From Lachnospiraceae bacterium (GTDB lineage Bacteria > Bacillota > Clostridia > Lachnospirales > Lachnospiraceae), in contig JAKSRR010000012.1 in NCBI GenBank assembly GCA_024403455.1, positions 1 through 64,000 on the forward strand: 64,000 bases of DNA, read 5' to 3'. The notes under the pieces were generated by a model, which was not told the DNA's origin, did no database searches, and was given only the letters and a program-made list of their open reading frames with translations. The position numbers and the translations under genes are program-made. Position 1 is the stretch's first letter. The number at the start of each line of letters is the position of its first letter. Shown here in pieces: positions 9,190 to 18,416 of this stretch.

Positions 9190-9960
9190 ATGGAATTTCG
9201 AAACGTTTTGATTATATCAAAGACAAAAACATATTTGATTAATTCTCTGGCAGAGAAGATAAAAGAAACCGGCGATTATAACGTCTTGTTTGCTGTGCCT
9301 ACAGTGGATGCCATTAGTGCCGTGAAGGAAGATATTTCTGCCATGGTGATGTATGTGGATGAAGAGATTGCTTCAGAGTCAGGTGTATTAACTTATTTGA
9401 AGGACCGTCTGGTGATGGAGAATAAGCTCTTTTTTGTTATTGGCGATACCAACGAGATTCGTATTTTGGAAAGAACCATTACCCCCAACCTAGTAAAGGG
9501 AATTTTTGAGCGCCCTATTAATGTTAAGGAGACGGCGGAAAGCATCGATGAACTGATTCGTCAGACGGATTCTGTGGAGAAAAAGAAGATTCTGGTAGTA
9601 GATGACTCCGGTGCCATGCTTTGGAACATCAAAGGCTGGTTTGAAGATAAGTACACCGTGATTTTGGCAAATTCCGGTGCTATGGCTATTAAATATTTAA
9701 GTCTCAATCGCCCAGATCTTGTTCTTCTGGATTATGAGATGCCTGTTATAGATGGCAAGGTCGTTTTGGAAATGATTCGTTCGGAAGAAGATTTTGCCAA
9801 GATTCCTGTATTTTTCCTGACCTCTAAAGGGGATAAGGAAAGCGTTATGAATGTAACAAAATTAAAACCGGAAGGCTATTTGCTGAAGACGATGCCGCCG
9901 GCGGAAATTGTGAGAACCATTGATGATTTCTTCCTGATTCAAAAAGGAAGAGAGAGCTAG
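9190..9960 (+). CDS. Double-receiver response regulator without output domain
   Basis: 256 residues. Residues about 1-125 have the length and strand-helix pattern of a receiver (NVLIISK, AMVMYVDEE, KGIFERP) but lack the acidic pair and look like a pseudo-receiver. Residues about 132-250 are a canonical receiver: ILVVDDSG, Asp181 in VLLDYEMP, FFLTSKGD and YLLKTMPP. There is no DNA-binding or enzymatic domain, so it probably works by protein contact or as a phosphate acceptor for the HPt of the kinase upstream. AGGAG precedes the ATG. A hairpin terminator overlaps the stop codon. Confidence 0.85.
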   Translation: MEFRNVLIISKTKTYLINSLAEKIKETGDYNVLFAVPTVDAISAVKEDISAMVMYVDEEIASESGVLTYLKDRLVMENKLFFVIGDTNEIRILERTITPNLVKGIFERPINVKETAESIDELIRQTDSVEKKKILVVDDSGAMLWNIKGWFEDKYTVILANSGAMAIKYLSLNRPDLVLLDYEMPVIDGKVVLEMIRSEEDFAKIPVFFLTSKGDKESVMNVTKLKPEGYLLKTMPPAEIVRTIDDFFLIQKGRES

Positions 9961-9974
9961 GGTCTCTCTTCTTT
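9947..9974 (+). terminator. Terminator overlapping the response-regulator stop
   Basis: GAAGAGAGA (9947-9955) pairs with TCTCTCTTC (9963-9971) around a seven-base loop, then TTT. The T tract is short, so termination may be partial. Confidence 0.6.
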
Positions 9975-9992
9975 GTAAGGACGATTTTGTTT

Positions 9993-10727
9993 ATGCGTGA
10001 CCTTTTAATATTAGCATCCCTTCTGCTTCTCTCAGGTATTCTCCTGTGTTTTCGGGGACTTTCCTTATTTAAAATTTTACAGATGATTTTATCTGGGCTT
10101 GCTTTTGGCTCCTTGGGACTTCGTTTGCAGGCGTACTATGGGCAAACCTGGTTATACTTTGTGGCAGGTGCCTTGGCAATCTTTGGTGCAGTCTTTGGGT
10201 ATAAGAAATATAAATTTGGCGTATTTTTGGTTTGCAGTTTTGCGACCTTTGTGGTGGTATTTTCCATGTTTTGGAAAAAAGCGGTGGCCATTCTGCAGGC
10301 TGTTGCAGGGGATGTGCTAGATTCCCTGACGTTATTAAAGGTATATATCAGAAGTACGCTCTGTGGTGTGGATGTAAAAGAATCCCTGGAGGGGATATCA
10401 GAATTTCAGTTTGCAAGCTATGGGGATGAGTTTTCTCAAATGCGGGAGCTTCTGCAGAAAGGACTTCTGTGGGCAGGAATTGCAGCCGCTGTTGTTGGTC
10501 TCCTGTCACTTTTACTTGTAGACTATGTGATTATCTGTATGACGGCCAGTCTAGGGGCAACCATCCTGGCGATGCTTCTTGGCAGTTTGGTGAATCTGGT
10601 AGGACCCTGGTATACCTTTGCTGTAGTTTCCTTTACCATTTTAGGAATGGTGGTTCAGCTTGGACAGTATGGAAGACGGCGAAGGCGGAAAGTAAAAAGG
10701 AGACCTGCGAGGTCTCCTGAAGAGTAG
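9993..10727 (+). CDS. Polytopic membrane protein of unknown function
   Basis: 244 residues with about six or seven hydrophobic helices. A first cluster (about 1-100) is followed by an amphipathic soluble loop (about 100-155), two long helices, and a basic tail rich in Arg and Lys. Family not recognised. AAGGA at 9977-9981 precedes the ATG by 11 bases; a TTG six bases upstream is the alternative start. The last codons lie inside an inverted repeat that serves as terminator for the convergent gene. It may be the last member of the signalling block, but nothing in the protein proves that. Confidence 0.75.
   Translation: MRDLLILASLLLLSGILLCFRGLSLFKILQMILSGLAFGSLGLRLQAYYGQTWLYFVAGALAIFGAVFGYKKYKFGVFLVCSFATFVVVFSMFWKKAVAILQAVAGDVLDSLTLLKVYIRSTLCGVDVKESLEGISEFQFASYGDEFSQMRELLQKGLLWAGIAAAVVGLLSLLLVDYVIICMTASLGATILAMLLGSLVNLVGPWYTFAVVSFTILGMVVQLGQYGRRRRRKVKRRPARSPEE
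10694..10718 (-). terminator. Terminator of the minus-strand gene, inside the convergent gene
   Basis: AGGAGACCT (10698-10706) and AGGTCTCCT (10710-10718) form nine perfect pairs around GCG. Read on the minus strand the stem is followed by TTTT. It therefore ends the minus-strand gene at 10738 while encoding the last residues of the plus-strand membrane protein. Confidence 0.7.
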
Positions 10728-10737
10728 ATACATTGGA

Positions 10738-11100
10738 TTAGGAATCGGAGCCTGTTACGATGGAACTGATCTCCCGCTGTGCCATGGCAAGAAGGAGATT
10801 TCGCCCACTGCTACTGGAAAGATACTCCTTTGCTTTTTCGGCATCCGTTAATAAATCTAGAACCTTTACGGAGTCATTATCCGTATCGGTGGATTTGTCT
10901 AACAGAGAATCGGAAAGAGAAGAAATTTCTTCTCGAATCTTATCTACGTCTGTTTCACCCTCTGTAATCATGCTCGTTAATAAATCAGAGAAGGATGCTG
11001 TGTCCACACTTTGCGTCGCCTGCATCTTTGCGAGGGAAGATTTATTGATATTTGTCTGGTAGTTTCCATAAACGCTGGAAGCTAATTCATTCACGTTCAT
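10738..11100 (-). CDS. Small Ser-rich protein of unknown function
   Basis: 120 residues, soluble, rich in Ser, Asp and Thr, starting MNVNELASSVYGNY, with heptad-like helices at about 55-70 and 80-110. Family not recognised. The start resembles that of the gene at 46099 (MDVNGVTSVASS), which may reflect a shared N-terminal signal or chance. ATG 11100 is preferred because AGGGAG lies about 11 bases upstream; the GTG at 11112 is too close to that site. A strong promoter lies upstream at 11154-11182 and a terminator at 10694-10718, so it is a single-gene transcription unit and a real gene. Confidence 0.75.
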   Translation of the reverse strand: MNVNELASSVYGNYQTNINKSSLAKMQATQSVDTASFSDLLTSMITEGETDVDKIREEISSLSDSLLDKSTDTDNDSVKVLDLLTDAEKAKEYLSSSSGRNLLLAMAQREISSIVTGSDS

Positions 11101-11153
11101 ACGTAGATACACTCCCTGTGAAAAGCGAGAAAATCGCTTCTAAATACCAATAT

Positions 11154-11182
11154 ATTGTACCATCTATCGTATGGAACGTCAA
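11154..11182 (-). promoter_or_regulatory. Sigma-A promoter of the minus-strand Ser-rich gene
   Basis: On the minus strand TTGACG (11182-11177) and TACAAT (11159-11154) are separated by 17 bases. The -35 box lies inside the first codons of the divergent recD2 reading frame. Confidence 0.75.
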
Positions 11183-13438
11183 AATATAGGAGAACCTTGG
11201 TTGGAAACATTACGAGGATATATAGACCATTTCATTTTTGAAAAAGAGTCGTTCAAAATTGCATTATGCATAGTGGGAGGCAAGGAACTGGTGGTAAAAG
11301 GTTCCATGCCCGGCATCTCTGAAGGAGAGAATATCGAATGCTCCGGTCAGTATGTGATGGATCCAAAGTACGGCAGACAGTTTGCAGTGGATAGTGTGAG
11401 GACAGTGCTGCCGGATGGAAGAGAAGCTGTAGAGAGATATCTGGGAAGTGGTGCCATTACAGGAATCGGTGCAAAGAAAGCGAAGCAGATTGTAGATTTC
11501 TTTGGGGATGATACGATGTATATCCTGGAAACCCAGCCAGAGCGTCTGGCAGAACTAAAGGGTATCAGTATCAGACAGGCCCGGAATATTGGCCAGGAGA
11601 TTGCAGAAAAGAAAAGCTCCCAGCGCAGTATGATTCTTTTGGGACAGTACAATATTGGCCCTAAAATGTCTGCCAAAATTATTGAGAAGTTTCACGGAGA
11701 TGTGGAGGAAGTACTAAAGGTTAACCCCTACCGCTTGGCAGAAGAAATCGACGGAATGGGTTTTAAGCGGGCCGATGAGATTGCCAGATTAAGCGAAATC
11801 CCGATGGACTCCGAGTATCGGGTAAGATGTGGTCTTTTATATACGCTACGGGAAATGTCCCAGGAGGGACATTGCTGTCTGCCTAAGGAACTGCTTCTGA
11901 CAAAAACGGCAGCGTTATTAGAACTCCCTGCTGATTATATTGAAAACCAACTGCTGTACCTTTCTATGGAAGAGCGGCCAAGGCTAAAGATTGCAAAGGA
12001 TTTGGTATTTCTTCCTGTCTTTTATTATGAGGAGATGTATTGTGCTAAGCGGCTGGTGGAACTGAAAGAGTCCTATGATCCGGTAGAGGCACTACAGCTG
12101 CCAGGATTTTTTGAGGAAAGACTCAAAGAAGTGGAGAAAAATAATGGGATTGTATTAGATCCCTTGCAGCAGGATGCGGTGCAGAGATGCCTAAACAGTG
12201 GTGTATTTATTTTGTCGGGAGGGCCTGGCACAGGAAAGACAACAACCATTGCCACGATTTTATCGTTCTTCGAAATGCTGTCGCTACGGTTTGTTCTGGC
12301 AGCCCCCACAGGGCGAGCAGCGAAGCGTATGACGGAAGCTACGGGCTATGAGGCCAGCACAATTCACAGACTATTAGAACTGCAGGGGGGTGAAGACAAT
12401 TCCTTTGGCTTTGCAAGAGACGAGGACAATCCCTTGGAGTGTGATGCAGTCATTGTGGATGAAGCCAGTATGGTGGATATACACCTTTTATTTGCCCTGC
12501 TAAAGGCCATGCAGCCGGGCATGAAGCTGGTGCTCATTGGGGACAAGGATCAGTTATCCAGTGTGGGACCGGGACAGATTTTAGCAGACATTTTAGAAAG
12601 CGGGGCTTTCGAGAAATGTATTCTGGAGAGAATCTACCGTCAGGGTGGAGAAAGTCAGCATATTGTCGAAAATGCGCACAAGATTAATCATGGGGAAGTT
12701 CTGGACTTTACGAAGAAGTACGAAGATTTCTTCCTGTTAGAGAAACATTCCCCGGAAGAAATCTATGGATATATTGTTGAACTGCAAAGGCGACTGATTC
12801 CTTCCCGGTTTGGTGTAGAGATGCTTGATACCTGTGTCCTTGCACCGAAACGAAAGGGCCCCCTTGGCGTGGAAACCCTCAATGAGATTCTGCAGAAGAA
12901 TCTTAATCCGGCGACGGAGAAAAAGAGAGAAATCACCTATGGGGAAAAGACCTTCCGGGTAGGGGACAGGGTGATGCAAATTAAAAATAACTACAATATC
13001 CCTTGGGAAGTGTATGGAAAGAAGGGAATTCCCATTGACCAGGGAGAAGGGATTTTTAATGGAGATCTTGGAGTAATTAAGGAGATTAACACGTTTCTAA
13101 AGACCACTGTGGTGAAGTTTGATGATGAACGCGTTGCAGAGTATTCCTTAGAAGGGCTTGCAGAGTTAGAGCTTGCCTACGCCATGACGATTCATAAGTC
13201 CCAGGGTGGACAGTATGCAGCGGTCATCATCCCACTATTGGAAAACGCAGGTCGGCAAGGACCTGACAGGGCGGCATTCCTAAACCAGAACCTGTTTTAT
13301 ACAGGTGTTACCAGAGCCAAGAATTGTGTTGTACTGTTAGGAAGCGGCGAGGCATTTAACAGTATGGTGTTAGCTGGCGAAGGCAGCAGACGTTATACTA
13401 CCCTCAAAGAAAAAATCTGTGAGATGGATGCCCTTTAA
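11171..13438 (+). CDS. recD2: RecD2-type 5'-3' DNA helicase
   Basis: 755 residues, the usual length of the RecD2/YrrC helicases of Firmicutes, which act without RecBC. An N-terminal OB-like region (LRGYIDHFIF) and helix-hairpin-helix repeats (SGAITGIGAKKAKQI, RLAELKGISIRQARNI, EIDGMGFKRADEI) precede the SF1B motor. The motor has Walker A GGPGTGKTTT, motif II VDEASMVD, GDKDQLSS, and motif VI region YAMTIHKSQG with YTGVTRAK. The annotated ATG has no visible ribosome site and overlaps the -35 of the divergent promoter. The in-frame TTG at 11201 has AGGAG (11188-11192) eight bases upstream and may be the true start. Confidence 0.93.
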   Translation: MERQNIGEPWLETLRGYIDHFIFEKESFKIALCIVGGKELVVKGSMPGISEGENIECSGQYVMDPKYGRQFAVDSVRTVLPDGREAVERYLGSGAITGIGAKKAKQIVDFFGDDTMYILETQPERLAELKGISIRQARNIGQEIAEKKSSQRSMILLGQYNIGPKMSAKIIEKFHGDVEEVLKVNPYRLAEEIDGMGFKRADEIARLSEIPMDSEYRVRCGLLYTLREMSQEGHCCLPKELLLTKTAALLELPADYIENQLLYLSMEERPRLKIAKDLVFLPVFYYEEMYCAKRLVELKESYDPVEALQLPGFFEERLKEVEKNNGIVLDPLQQDAVQRCLNSGVFILSGGPGTGKTTTIATILSFFEMLSLRFVLAAPTGRAAKRMTEATGYEASTIHRLLELQGGEDNSFGFARDEDNPLECDAVIVDEASMVDIHLLFALLKAMQPGMKLVLIGDKDQLSSVGPGQILADILESGAFEKCILERIYRQGGESQHIVENAHKINHGEVLDFTKKYEDFFLLEKHSPEEIYGYIVELQRRLIPSRFGVEMLDTCVLAPKRKGPLGVETLNEILQKNLNPATEKKREITYGEKTFRVGDRVMQIKNNYNIPWEVYGKKGIPIDQGEGIFNGDLGVIKEINTFLKTTVVKFDDERVAEYSLEGLAELELAYAMTIHKSQGGQYAAVIIPLLENAGRQGPDRAAFLNQNLFYTGVTRAKNCVVLLGSGEAFNSMVLAGEGSRRYTTLKEKICEMDAL

Positions 13439-13492
13439 AAAGAGCAGCAGAAGCGAACTTTCGTACGCCCGGAACCGTAGGAAAGGATTCGT

Positions 13493-14215
13493 GTGAAAAA
13501 TAATGTTGTTAGGAAAGTAGTCTCCTTTTTGGCTGCACTGTTCTTTCCACCCCGCTGTCCCTTTTGCGACAGAGTGATTGCGTTGGGCAGTATTTCCTGC
13601 AAAGAATGTCAGAAGAAGATTCGGTATGTTAGGGGATCTGTGTGTTATCAGTGTGGGAAATCGCTTTCCAAGGATACCGCAGAATACTGCAGAGATTGTC
13701 TGCGGGTGAAGCATCATTACGACCGGGGATGGGCGCTGTATCAGTATGAGAGCATTAAGAACTCACTGTATCGTTTTAAGTACCACGACAGACCAGGGTA
13801 TGCGGCACATTATGCAAAGGATATGGCTAGGCGTATGACGATTTTGCATACGCTTTCTGTTGATTGTATTCTGCCGGTTCCCATGTATGCGAGGAAGGAA
13901 CGAAGCAGGGGCTATAACCAGGCGAAGGAACTAGCAAAATATCTTTCTAAGGAACTGGAGATTCCCTGGAATCCGCGTCTTTTGCGCCGTGTAAAAAAGA
14001 CAAAACCAATGAAAGAATTAGGGCCGTCAGAAAGGCAATTAAATCTTCGAAATGCTTTTCAGATAAGGTCAAATGATGTAAAATTAAAGAGCATATTGTT
14101 GGTAGATGATATCTATACAACGGGGGCTACGATAGATGCCTGCAGCCTTGTTCTAAAAACGCAGGGCATAGAAAAAGTTTACTTTGTTGCGTTAGCCATT
14201 GGAGATGGTGTATAA
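13493..14215 (+). CDS. comFC: ComFC-like phosphoribosyltransferase-fold protein
   Basis: 240 residues. The N-terminal zinc-binding part has CPFC, CKEC, CYQC and CRDC pairs. The C-terminal PRTase-like domain carries ILPVPMYARKERSRGYNQ and the PRPP-loop motif ILLVDDIYTTGAT. ComFC/ComF proteins are needed for DNA uptake in competent bacteria and are widely conserved as DNA-processing helpers. The start is GTG with AGGA just upstream. The neighbouring yvyF-type gene gives the same order as in Bacillus. Confidence 0.9.
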   Translation: MKNNVVRKVVSFLAALFFPPRCPFCDRVIALGSISCKECQKKIRYVRGSVCYQCGKSLSKDTAEYCRDCLRVKHHYDRGWALYQYESIKNSLYRFKYHDRPGYAAHYAKDMARRMTILHTLSVDCILPVPMYARKERSRGYNQAKELAKYLSKELEIPWNPRLLRRVKKTKPMKELGPSERQLNLRNAFQIRSNDVKLKSILLVDDIYTTGATIDACSLVLKTQGIEKVYFVALAIGDGV

Positions 14216-14233
14216 GCGCAGGAGGGAGTATTC

Positions 14234-14641
14234 ATGGCAATTATAAATTGTAAAAAGTGTGGTAAGATGTTCAGTCCATTTGGAGATCAGAAGATCTGCC
14301 AGGCATGTAAAGATGCATTAGAAGAGAAGTATCAGGAAGTTAAGAGGTATGTGGATGAGCACAAGGTTGCAACTATGACCCAGATTTGCGAGGATTGCGA
14401 AGTGGATCAGAAGCAGGTGCAGCAGTGGGTTCGCGAGGAGAGACTGATTTTCGCTGATAATTCCCAGATTAAATTTAACTGCGAGCATTGCGGCGCTGTG
14501 ATTAACACAGGCAGATTCTGCGAAAAGTGCAAGAAGGCCCAGGCTGATGTATTTGGTAATGCTTTCCAGAGGAAAGCAGCGCCGACGTTAGACGTGGCAA
14601 GCAAGGCCAGCGGTGTTCGTATGCACACCTTTAAGAATTAA
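14234..14641 (+). CDS. yvyF: YvyF/TIGR03826-type flagellar operon protein
   Basis: 135 residues with an N-terminal zinc knuckle (NCKKCGKMF, ICQACKDA), a helix-turn-helix-like middle (TMTQICEDCEVDQKQVQQWV) and a second zinc ribbon (FNCEHCG, FCEKCKKAQ). This matches the family found next to comF in flagellated Firmicutes. GGAGGGAG at about 14220 sets the ATG. No other flagellar structural gene is in the window, but an MCP and a sigma-D-like promoter elsewhere agree with a motile host. Confidence 0.85.
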   Translation: MAIINCKKCGKMFSPFGDQKICQACKDALEEKYQEVKRYVDEHKVATMTQICEDCEVDQKQVQQWVREERLIFADNSQIKFNCEHCGAVINTGRFCEKCKKAQADVFGNAFQRKAAPTLDVASKASGVRMHTFKN

Positions 14642-14642
14642 A

Positions 14643-15053
14643 ATGATTAATGAAGCCAGAGTAAAACTTATGACCAGACTTGCTTCCTTTGAGCAGTCCG
14701 AAGGCAAGAAAAGTACCGCGATTGGTACTTACTTTAAGTCGGATTATATCTGGAAAGAAATCATTAAGTCAGTGATTTATGCCACACTGACTTTCTTTAT
14801 CGTGATAGCACTTTACATCTGCTATGACTTTGAGTTCATTATGGAGGATATCTATAGTATGGATCTCATGGCCTTTGGCAAGAAGGTGCTGTTCGACTAC
14901 TTCCTTTTGGTTATGATCTATGGCGTGATTACATTTGTTATTTATTCGCTGCGTTATACCAGAGCAAGACGGAATCTTCGCAGATATTATAATAACTTAA
15001 GACGTCTGCATCAGATGTACCGCAAGGAAGATGAAGCCCTGGGAAGGGATTAA
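14643..15053 (+). CDS. Small membrane protein with two transmembrane segments
   Basis: 136 residues with hydrophobic helices at about 43-65 and 83-105 and a basic C-terminal tail rich in Arg (TRARRNLRRYYNNLRRL). Family not recognised. The ATG at 14643 begins one base after the previous stop. No clear ribosome site is visible, so translation is probably coupled; a GTG at 14613 would give an extension of ten residues. It sits in the comFC-to-cdaR run. Confidence 0.7.
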   Translation: MINEARVKLMTRLASFEQSEGKKSTAIGTYFKSDYIWKEIIKSVIYATLTFFIVIALYICYDFEFIMEDIYSMDLMAFGKKVLFDYFLLVMIYGVITFVIYSLRYTRARRNLRRYYNNLRRLHQMYRKEDEALGRD

Positions 15054-15077
15054 GTAAAGACGAAGGGATAGTATAGC

Positions 15078-16232
15078 ATGACCCGTTTGTTAATGATCCG
15101 GGAACAGATCAAGAATTTCGTAAATAAATTTGATACCTTTGTATATCCAGTAGCAAAGGCTCTTTTGGCACTAACCACATTTTTGATGATTAATGGTGCC
15201 ATCGGTCATGTGCCTGTTCTTATGAAGGCACCGATTGTTTTGATTCTAGCAATTATTTGTTCCTTCCTTCCAACCAATTTTATTATTATTCTGGATGCGG
15301 TGATGATTTTGCTGCACCTTTACGCAATATCGTTAGAGTGCGTGATTGTAGTGGGTTGTCTTCTGCTAATCATGTTCTTACTGTATTTTAGATTTTCACC
15401 GAAGGACACCATACTATTTCTGCTGACGCCCCTATTACATATCATGGGGATTCCCTATGTGGCAGCACTTTCTGCAGGACTAGTATCCGGTATTGGTTCG
15501 GCAGTGTCCATTTGCTGTAGCACGATTATTTTCTGTGTGCTTGACTACATCAGCAAGAATACAGAAACCATCAAGGCAATGGCCAGCGACCAGATGATTG
15601 AGAAGTTCCGTGTACTTCTGGACGTGGTAATCAAGAACAAAGAAATGATGGTACTTGTGGTTGCGTTTGCGGTTACTATTATCATTGTAAATATTATTCG
15701 CAGATTGCCAGCAGACCATGCATGGACGGTAGCGATCATTGCCGGCGCACTGGTAGATATCGTGGTAGTTCTGGCAGGAGATTTGAAGTTTGGAACTTAT
15801 ATTTCTATTCCGGGACTGATTTTAGGAAGTTTTGTGGCTGTTCTGGTGGTGATTGTGATTAAGTTCTTCATCTTCAACGTGGATTACGGCCGCACAGAAC
15901 ATGTGCAGTTTGAAGATGATGAGTATGTATATTTTGTAAAAGCGGTACCGAAGAATACTGTGACCATTCCAGAGAAGAAGGTGCGTACCATCAAGGCATC
16001 CACCATGGAAGAAGAGGAATACGAAGAAATCGACGATGTTCCAGAATATAAAGTAAAACGTGCCGGTGGATCCGGTGCAGGCAATAAAAGTGCAACGAAG
16101 CGCATTATATTACCGAAAGACAACGAGTTCGATGTAGAAAGACATGCTACTCGTAAAGATTCTGCAGGACTGACTGCTATTGAAAGGGAAGCAGCCCAGA
16201 AGGCAAAGGAGGCCCGCAGAAACAGATCATAA
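15078..16232 (+). CDS. Polytopic membrane protein of unknown function
   Basis: 384 residues. About eight hydrophobic segments lie between residues 20 and 265, followed by a highly charged cytoplasmic tail of about 120 residues with an acidic patch and basic stretches. Family not recognised. It precedes cdaA by 26 bases and follows the small membrane protein, so a link to c-di-AMP signalling or envelope physiology is a reasonable but unproven inference. GAAGGGA precedes the ATG. Confidence 0.8.
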   Translation: MTRLLMIREQIKNFVNKFDTFVYPVAKALLALTTFLMINGAIGHVPVLMKAPIVLILAIICSFLPTNFIIILDAVMILLHLYAISLECVIVVGCLLLIMFLLYFRFSPKDTILFLLTPLLHIMGIPYVAALSAGLVSGIGSAVSICCSTIIFCVLDYISKNTETIKAMASDQMIEKFRVLLDVVIKNKEMMVLVVAFAVTIIIVNIIRRLPADHAWTVAIIAGALVDIVVVLAGDLKFGTYISIPGLILGSFVAVLVVIVIKFFIFNVDYGRTEHVQFEDDEYVYFVKAVPKNTVTIPEKKVRTIKASTMEEEEYEEIDDVPEYKVKRAGGSGAGNKSATKRIILPKDNEFDVERHATRKDSAGLTAIEREAAQKAKEARRNRS

Positions 16233-16258
16233 AGAAGTAGACGGAAGTAATCAGAATC

Positions 16259-17149
16259 ATGATTGATAGAATTAACGGTTTTTTTGAAAAATATTTATCC
16301 ATCATTCATTTGCCTAATATTCGTATTACGGATATTTTCGAGATTTTGATTATTGCCTTTTGCGTATATCAAATTATTGTATGGGTGCGAAACACGAAGG
16401 CCTGGGCCCTTTTAAAGGGACTTTTTGTAATTTTAGCCTTTTTGTTAATCGCAGCCATTTTTAATATGACGACGATTTTGTGGATTGCGAAGAATCTGTT
16501 CTCTATCTTTGTTATTGCAGTGGTCGTTGTATTGCAACCAGAGTTAAGACGAGCATTAGAGCAGTTAGGAAAGAAGAATGTCCTTTCCAATATCATTATG
16601 GGTGAGCAGAATCGTAGTGAAGGACGTTTTTCTGATCATACGATTGATGAGGTAGTAAAGGCTTCCTTTGCTATGGGAAAGGTTCGTACCGGCGCGCTGA
16701 TGGTATTTGAGCGAAATGATGTGCTGACAGATATTGAAACCAGTGGCATTATGATTAATGCTGAAATTTCCAGCCAGTTAATCATCAATACCTTTGAACA
16801 CAATACACCGCTCCATGATGGTGCTGTTATGTTCAGAGATAATAAGTTAATTTCTGCCACCTGCTATCTGCCATTGTCTAAGAATGCTTCTCTTAGTAAA
16901 GCATTAGGAACCAGACATAGAGCAGCAGTTGGTATTTCTGAGGAAACAGATTCCCTGACAATTATCGTATCCGAAGAAAATGGAAAGGTTTCTGTTGCTT
17001 ATGGCGGAGAACTCTTCCCGGGACTGACACCAGAAGCTCTGCGCGAAAAAATGGAGATGATCCAGGACAAGCCTGTAGAGGATGCACCGAAACGAGGCTT
17101 TAGATGGAAGTCAGAAAGGAAGGCCAATGAAAAAAAAGCTGACAAATAA
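16259..17149 (+). CDS. cdaA: Diadenylate cyclase CdaA
   Basis: 296 residues, membrane-bound c-di-AMP synthase. Three hydrophobic helices (about 20-85) precede the DAC domain, which shows LQPELRRALEQLG, LHDGAVMF and GTRHRAAVGIS, the DGA and RHR catalytic signatures. In Firmicutes c-di-AMP controls potassium and osmolyte transport and is essential in many species. The downstream regulator gene cdaR overlaps its end by 23 bases, the usual cdaA-cdaR arrangement. The K+/cation genes at 37-40 kb are possible physiological targets, by inference only. Confidence 0.95.
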   Translation: MIDRINGFFEKYLSIIHLPNIRITDIFEILIIAFCVYQIIVWVRNTKAWALLKGLFVILAFLLIAAIFNMTTILWIAKNLFSIFVIAVVVVLQPELRRALEQLGKKNVLSNIIMGEQNRSEGRFSDHTIDEVVKASFAMGKVRTGALMVFERNDVLTDIETSGIMINAEISSQLIINTFEHNTPLHDGAVMFRDNKLISATCYLPLSKNASLSKALGTRHRAAVGISEETDSLTIIVSEENGKVSVAYGGELFPGLTPEALREKMEMIQDKPVEDAPKRGFRWKSERKANEKKADK

Positions 17150-18407
17150 CCTTGGCCTAAAACTTCTGGCATTTGTGGTGGCAGTTGCGCTATGGCTTGT
17201 GGTTGTGAATATTGATGACCCTGTGATTACCAATACCTATAGTGGCATTTCTGTAGAGGTTTTGAATGTAGAGAGCCTCACAGATCAGGGAAAGGTATAT
17301 GAAGTGTTGAATGGAACGGATACCATCTCTGTGACGGTAACAGGAAAACGTTCCATTTTAGACTCTATTTCCAAGGAAAATATTAGGGCTACAGCAGATC
17401 TTAAAGATTTGACGCTGATGGATACGGTAGCAATCAATTTAGCTACCAATAAAAATTTCAACCAGATTGAAGGCATGAAGAGTGATACGGCAGCGTTGCA
17501 GTTGTCGATTGAAGACTTGATGACAAAACATTTCTCGGTTTCTGTTGATGTAAGTGGGGAACCGGAGGATGGTTTTATTGTCGGCAGTGTTACTAGTAGT
17601 ATCAATACCGTGTCTGTGTCAGGACCAGCTTCTGTGATTAGTAAGATTGCCAGCGTGAAAGGTGGCGTATCGGTTGCTGGACGAAGCAGCGATATGACCA
17701 CAACATCGGCATTGCGTTGCTATGATGAAAATGGCAAAATTATTGAGCATGCAGGCATTGCCATTAGCGCATCGAATGTCAGTGTCAGCGTGGAAGTGTT
17801 AGCAACCAAGGCTGTGGAAGTTCACTATGGCTATGAAGGAACACCGGCAGCAGGCTTTGTAGTGGGTGGTCCTATCATTTCAGATCGTAATGCAATCTAC
17901 CTGGCAGGAAGTGCCGAAGTACTGGCAGGAGTAGGCTCAGTGGAAGTGCCTAGTTTCGTTGTAAATGTTGATGGAGCAAAGGAAGAAGTTGTAAAGAAAC
18001 TGAACCTCTACGATTATTTGCCGGAAGGTGTTATTTTTGCTGATGAAAACTTCCTTGGAAACGTAACCGTGCGCGTTCCTATAGAAAAGACAGAGAGAAG
18101 ATCTGTACAGGTAGCTGTTGATAAGATTGTGATTCATGGTGTTCCCCAAGGCTTTACGGCGGAAATTCAGGGGGAGGAAGAAACCGGAGAAGTTACATTG
18201 CAGGTAGAAGGACTTACCGCGGTACTAGAGGAAGCAAATCTTACTGATTTGGCAGGAATCGTTGACTTGCAGAATTTTGCTGCATCGATGCCAGAAGAGG
18301 AAGAATGGAAAGACGGGGAGTATGTGGTACCGGTGGAACTGCTTTTGCCGGATGGAATTACCCTTGCGGAAGATAGTAAAGTGACCGTGATTCTGCGCAG
18401 AGAATAG
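17127..18407 (+). CDS. cdaR: CdaR-like YbbR-domain regulator of CdaA
   Basis: 426 residues. One N-terminal membrane anchor (about 8-26) is followed by extracellular YbbR repeats, visible as recurring segments such as VSVTGKRSILDSI, VSGPASVISKI and YLAGSAEVLAGV. YbbR/CdaR proteins bind CdaA in the membrane and tune its activity. ATG 17127 is chosen because AAGGAAGG lies directly upstream and it follows the cdaA frame closely; the longer frame from 17082 has no such site. Confidence 0.9.
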   Translation: MKKKLTNNLGLKLLAFVVAVALWLVVVNIDDPVITNTYSGISVEVLNVESLTDQGKVYEVLNGTDTISVTVTGKRSILDSISKENIRATADLKDLTLMDTVAINLATNKNFNQIEGMKSDTAALQLSIEDLMTKHFSVSVDVSGEPEDGFIVGSVTSSINTVSVSGPASVISKIASVKGGVSVAGRSSDMTTTSALRCYDENGKIIEHAGIAISASNVSVSVEVLATKAVEVHYGYEGTPAAGFVVGGPIISDRNAIYLAGSAEVLAGVGSVEVPSFVVNVDGAKEEVVKKLNLYDYLPEGVIFADENFLGNVTVRVPIEKTERRSVQVAVDKIVIHGVPQGFTAEIQGEEETGEVTLQVEGLTAVLEEANLTDLAGIVDLQNFAASMPEEEEWKDGEYVVPVELLLPDGITLAEDSKVTVILRRE

Positions 18408-18416
18408 GAATATGCG

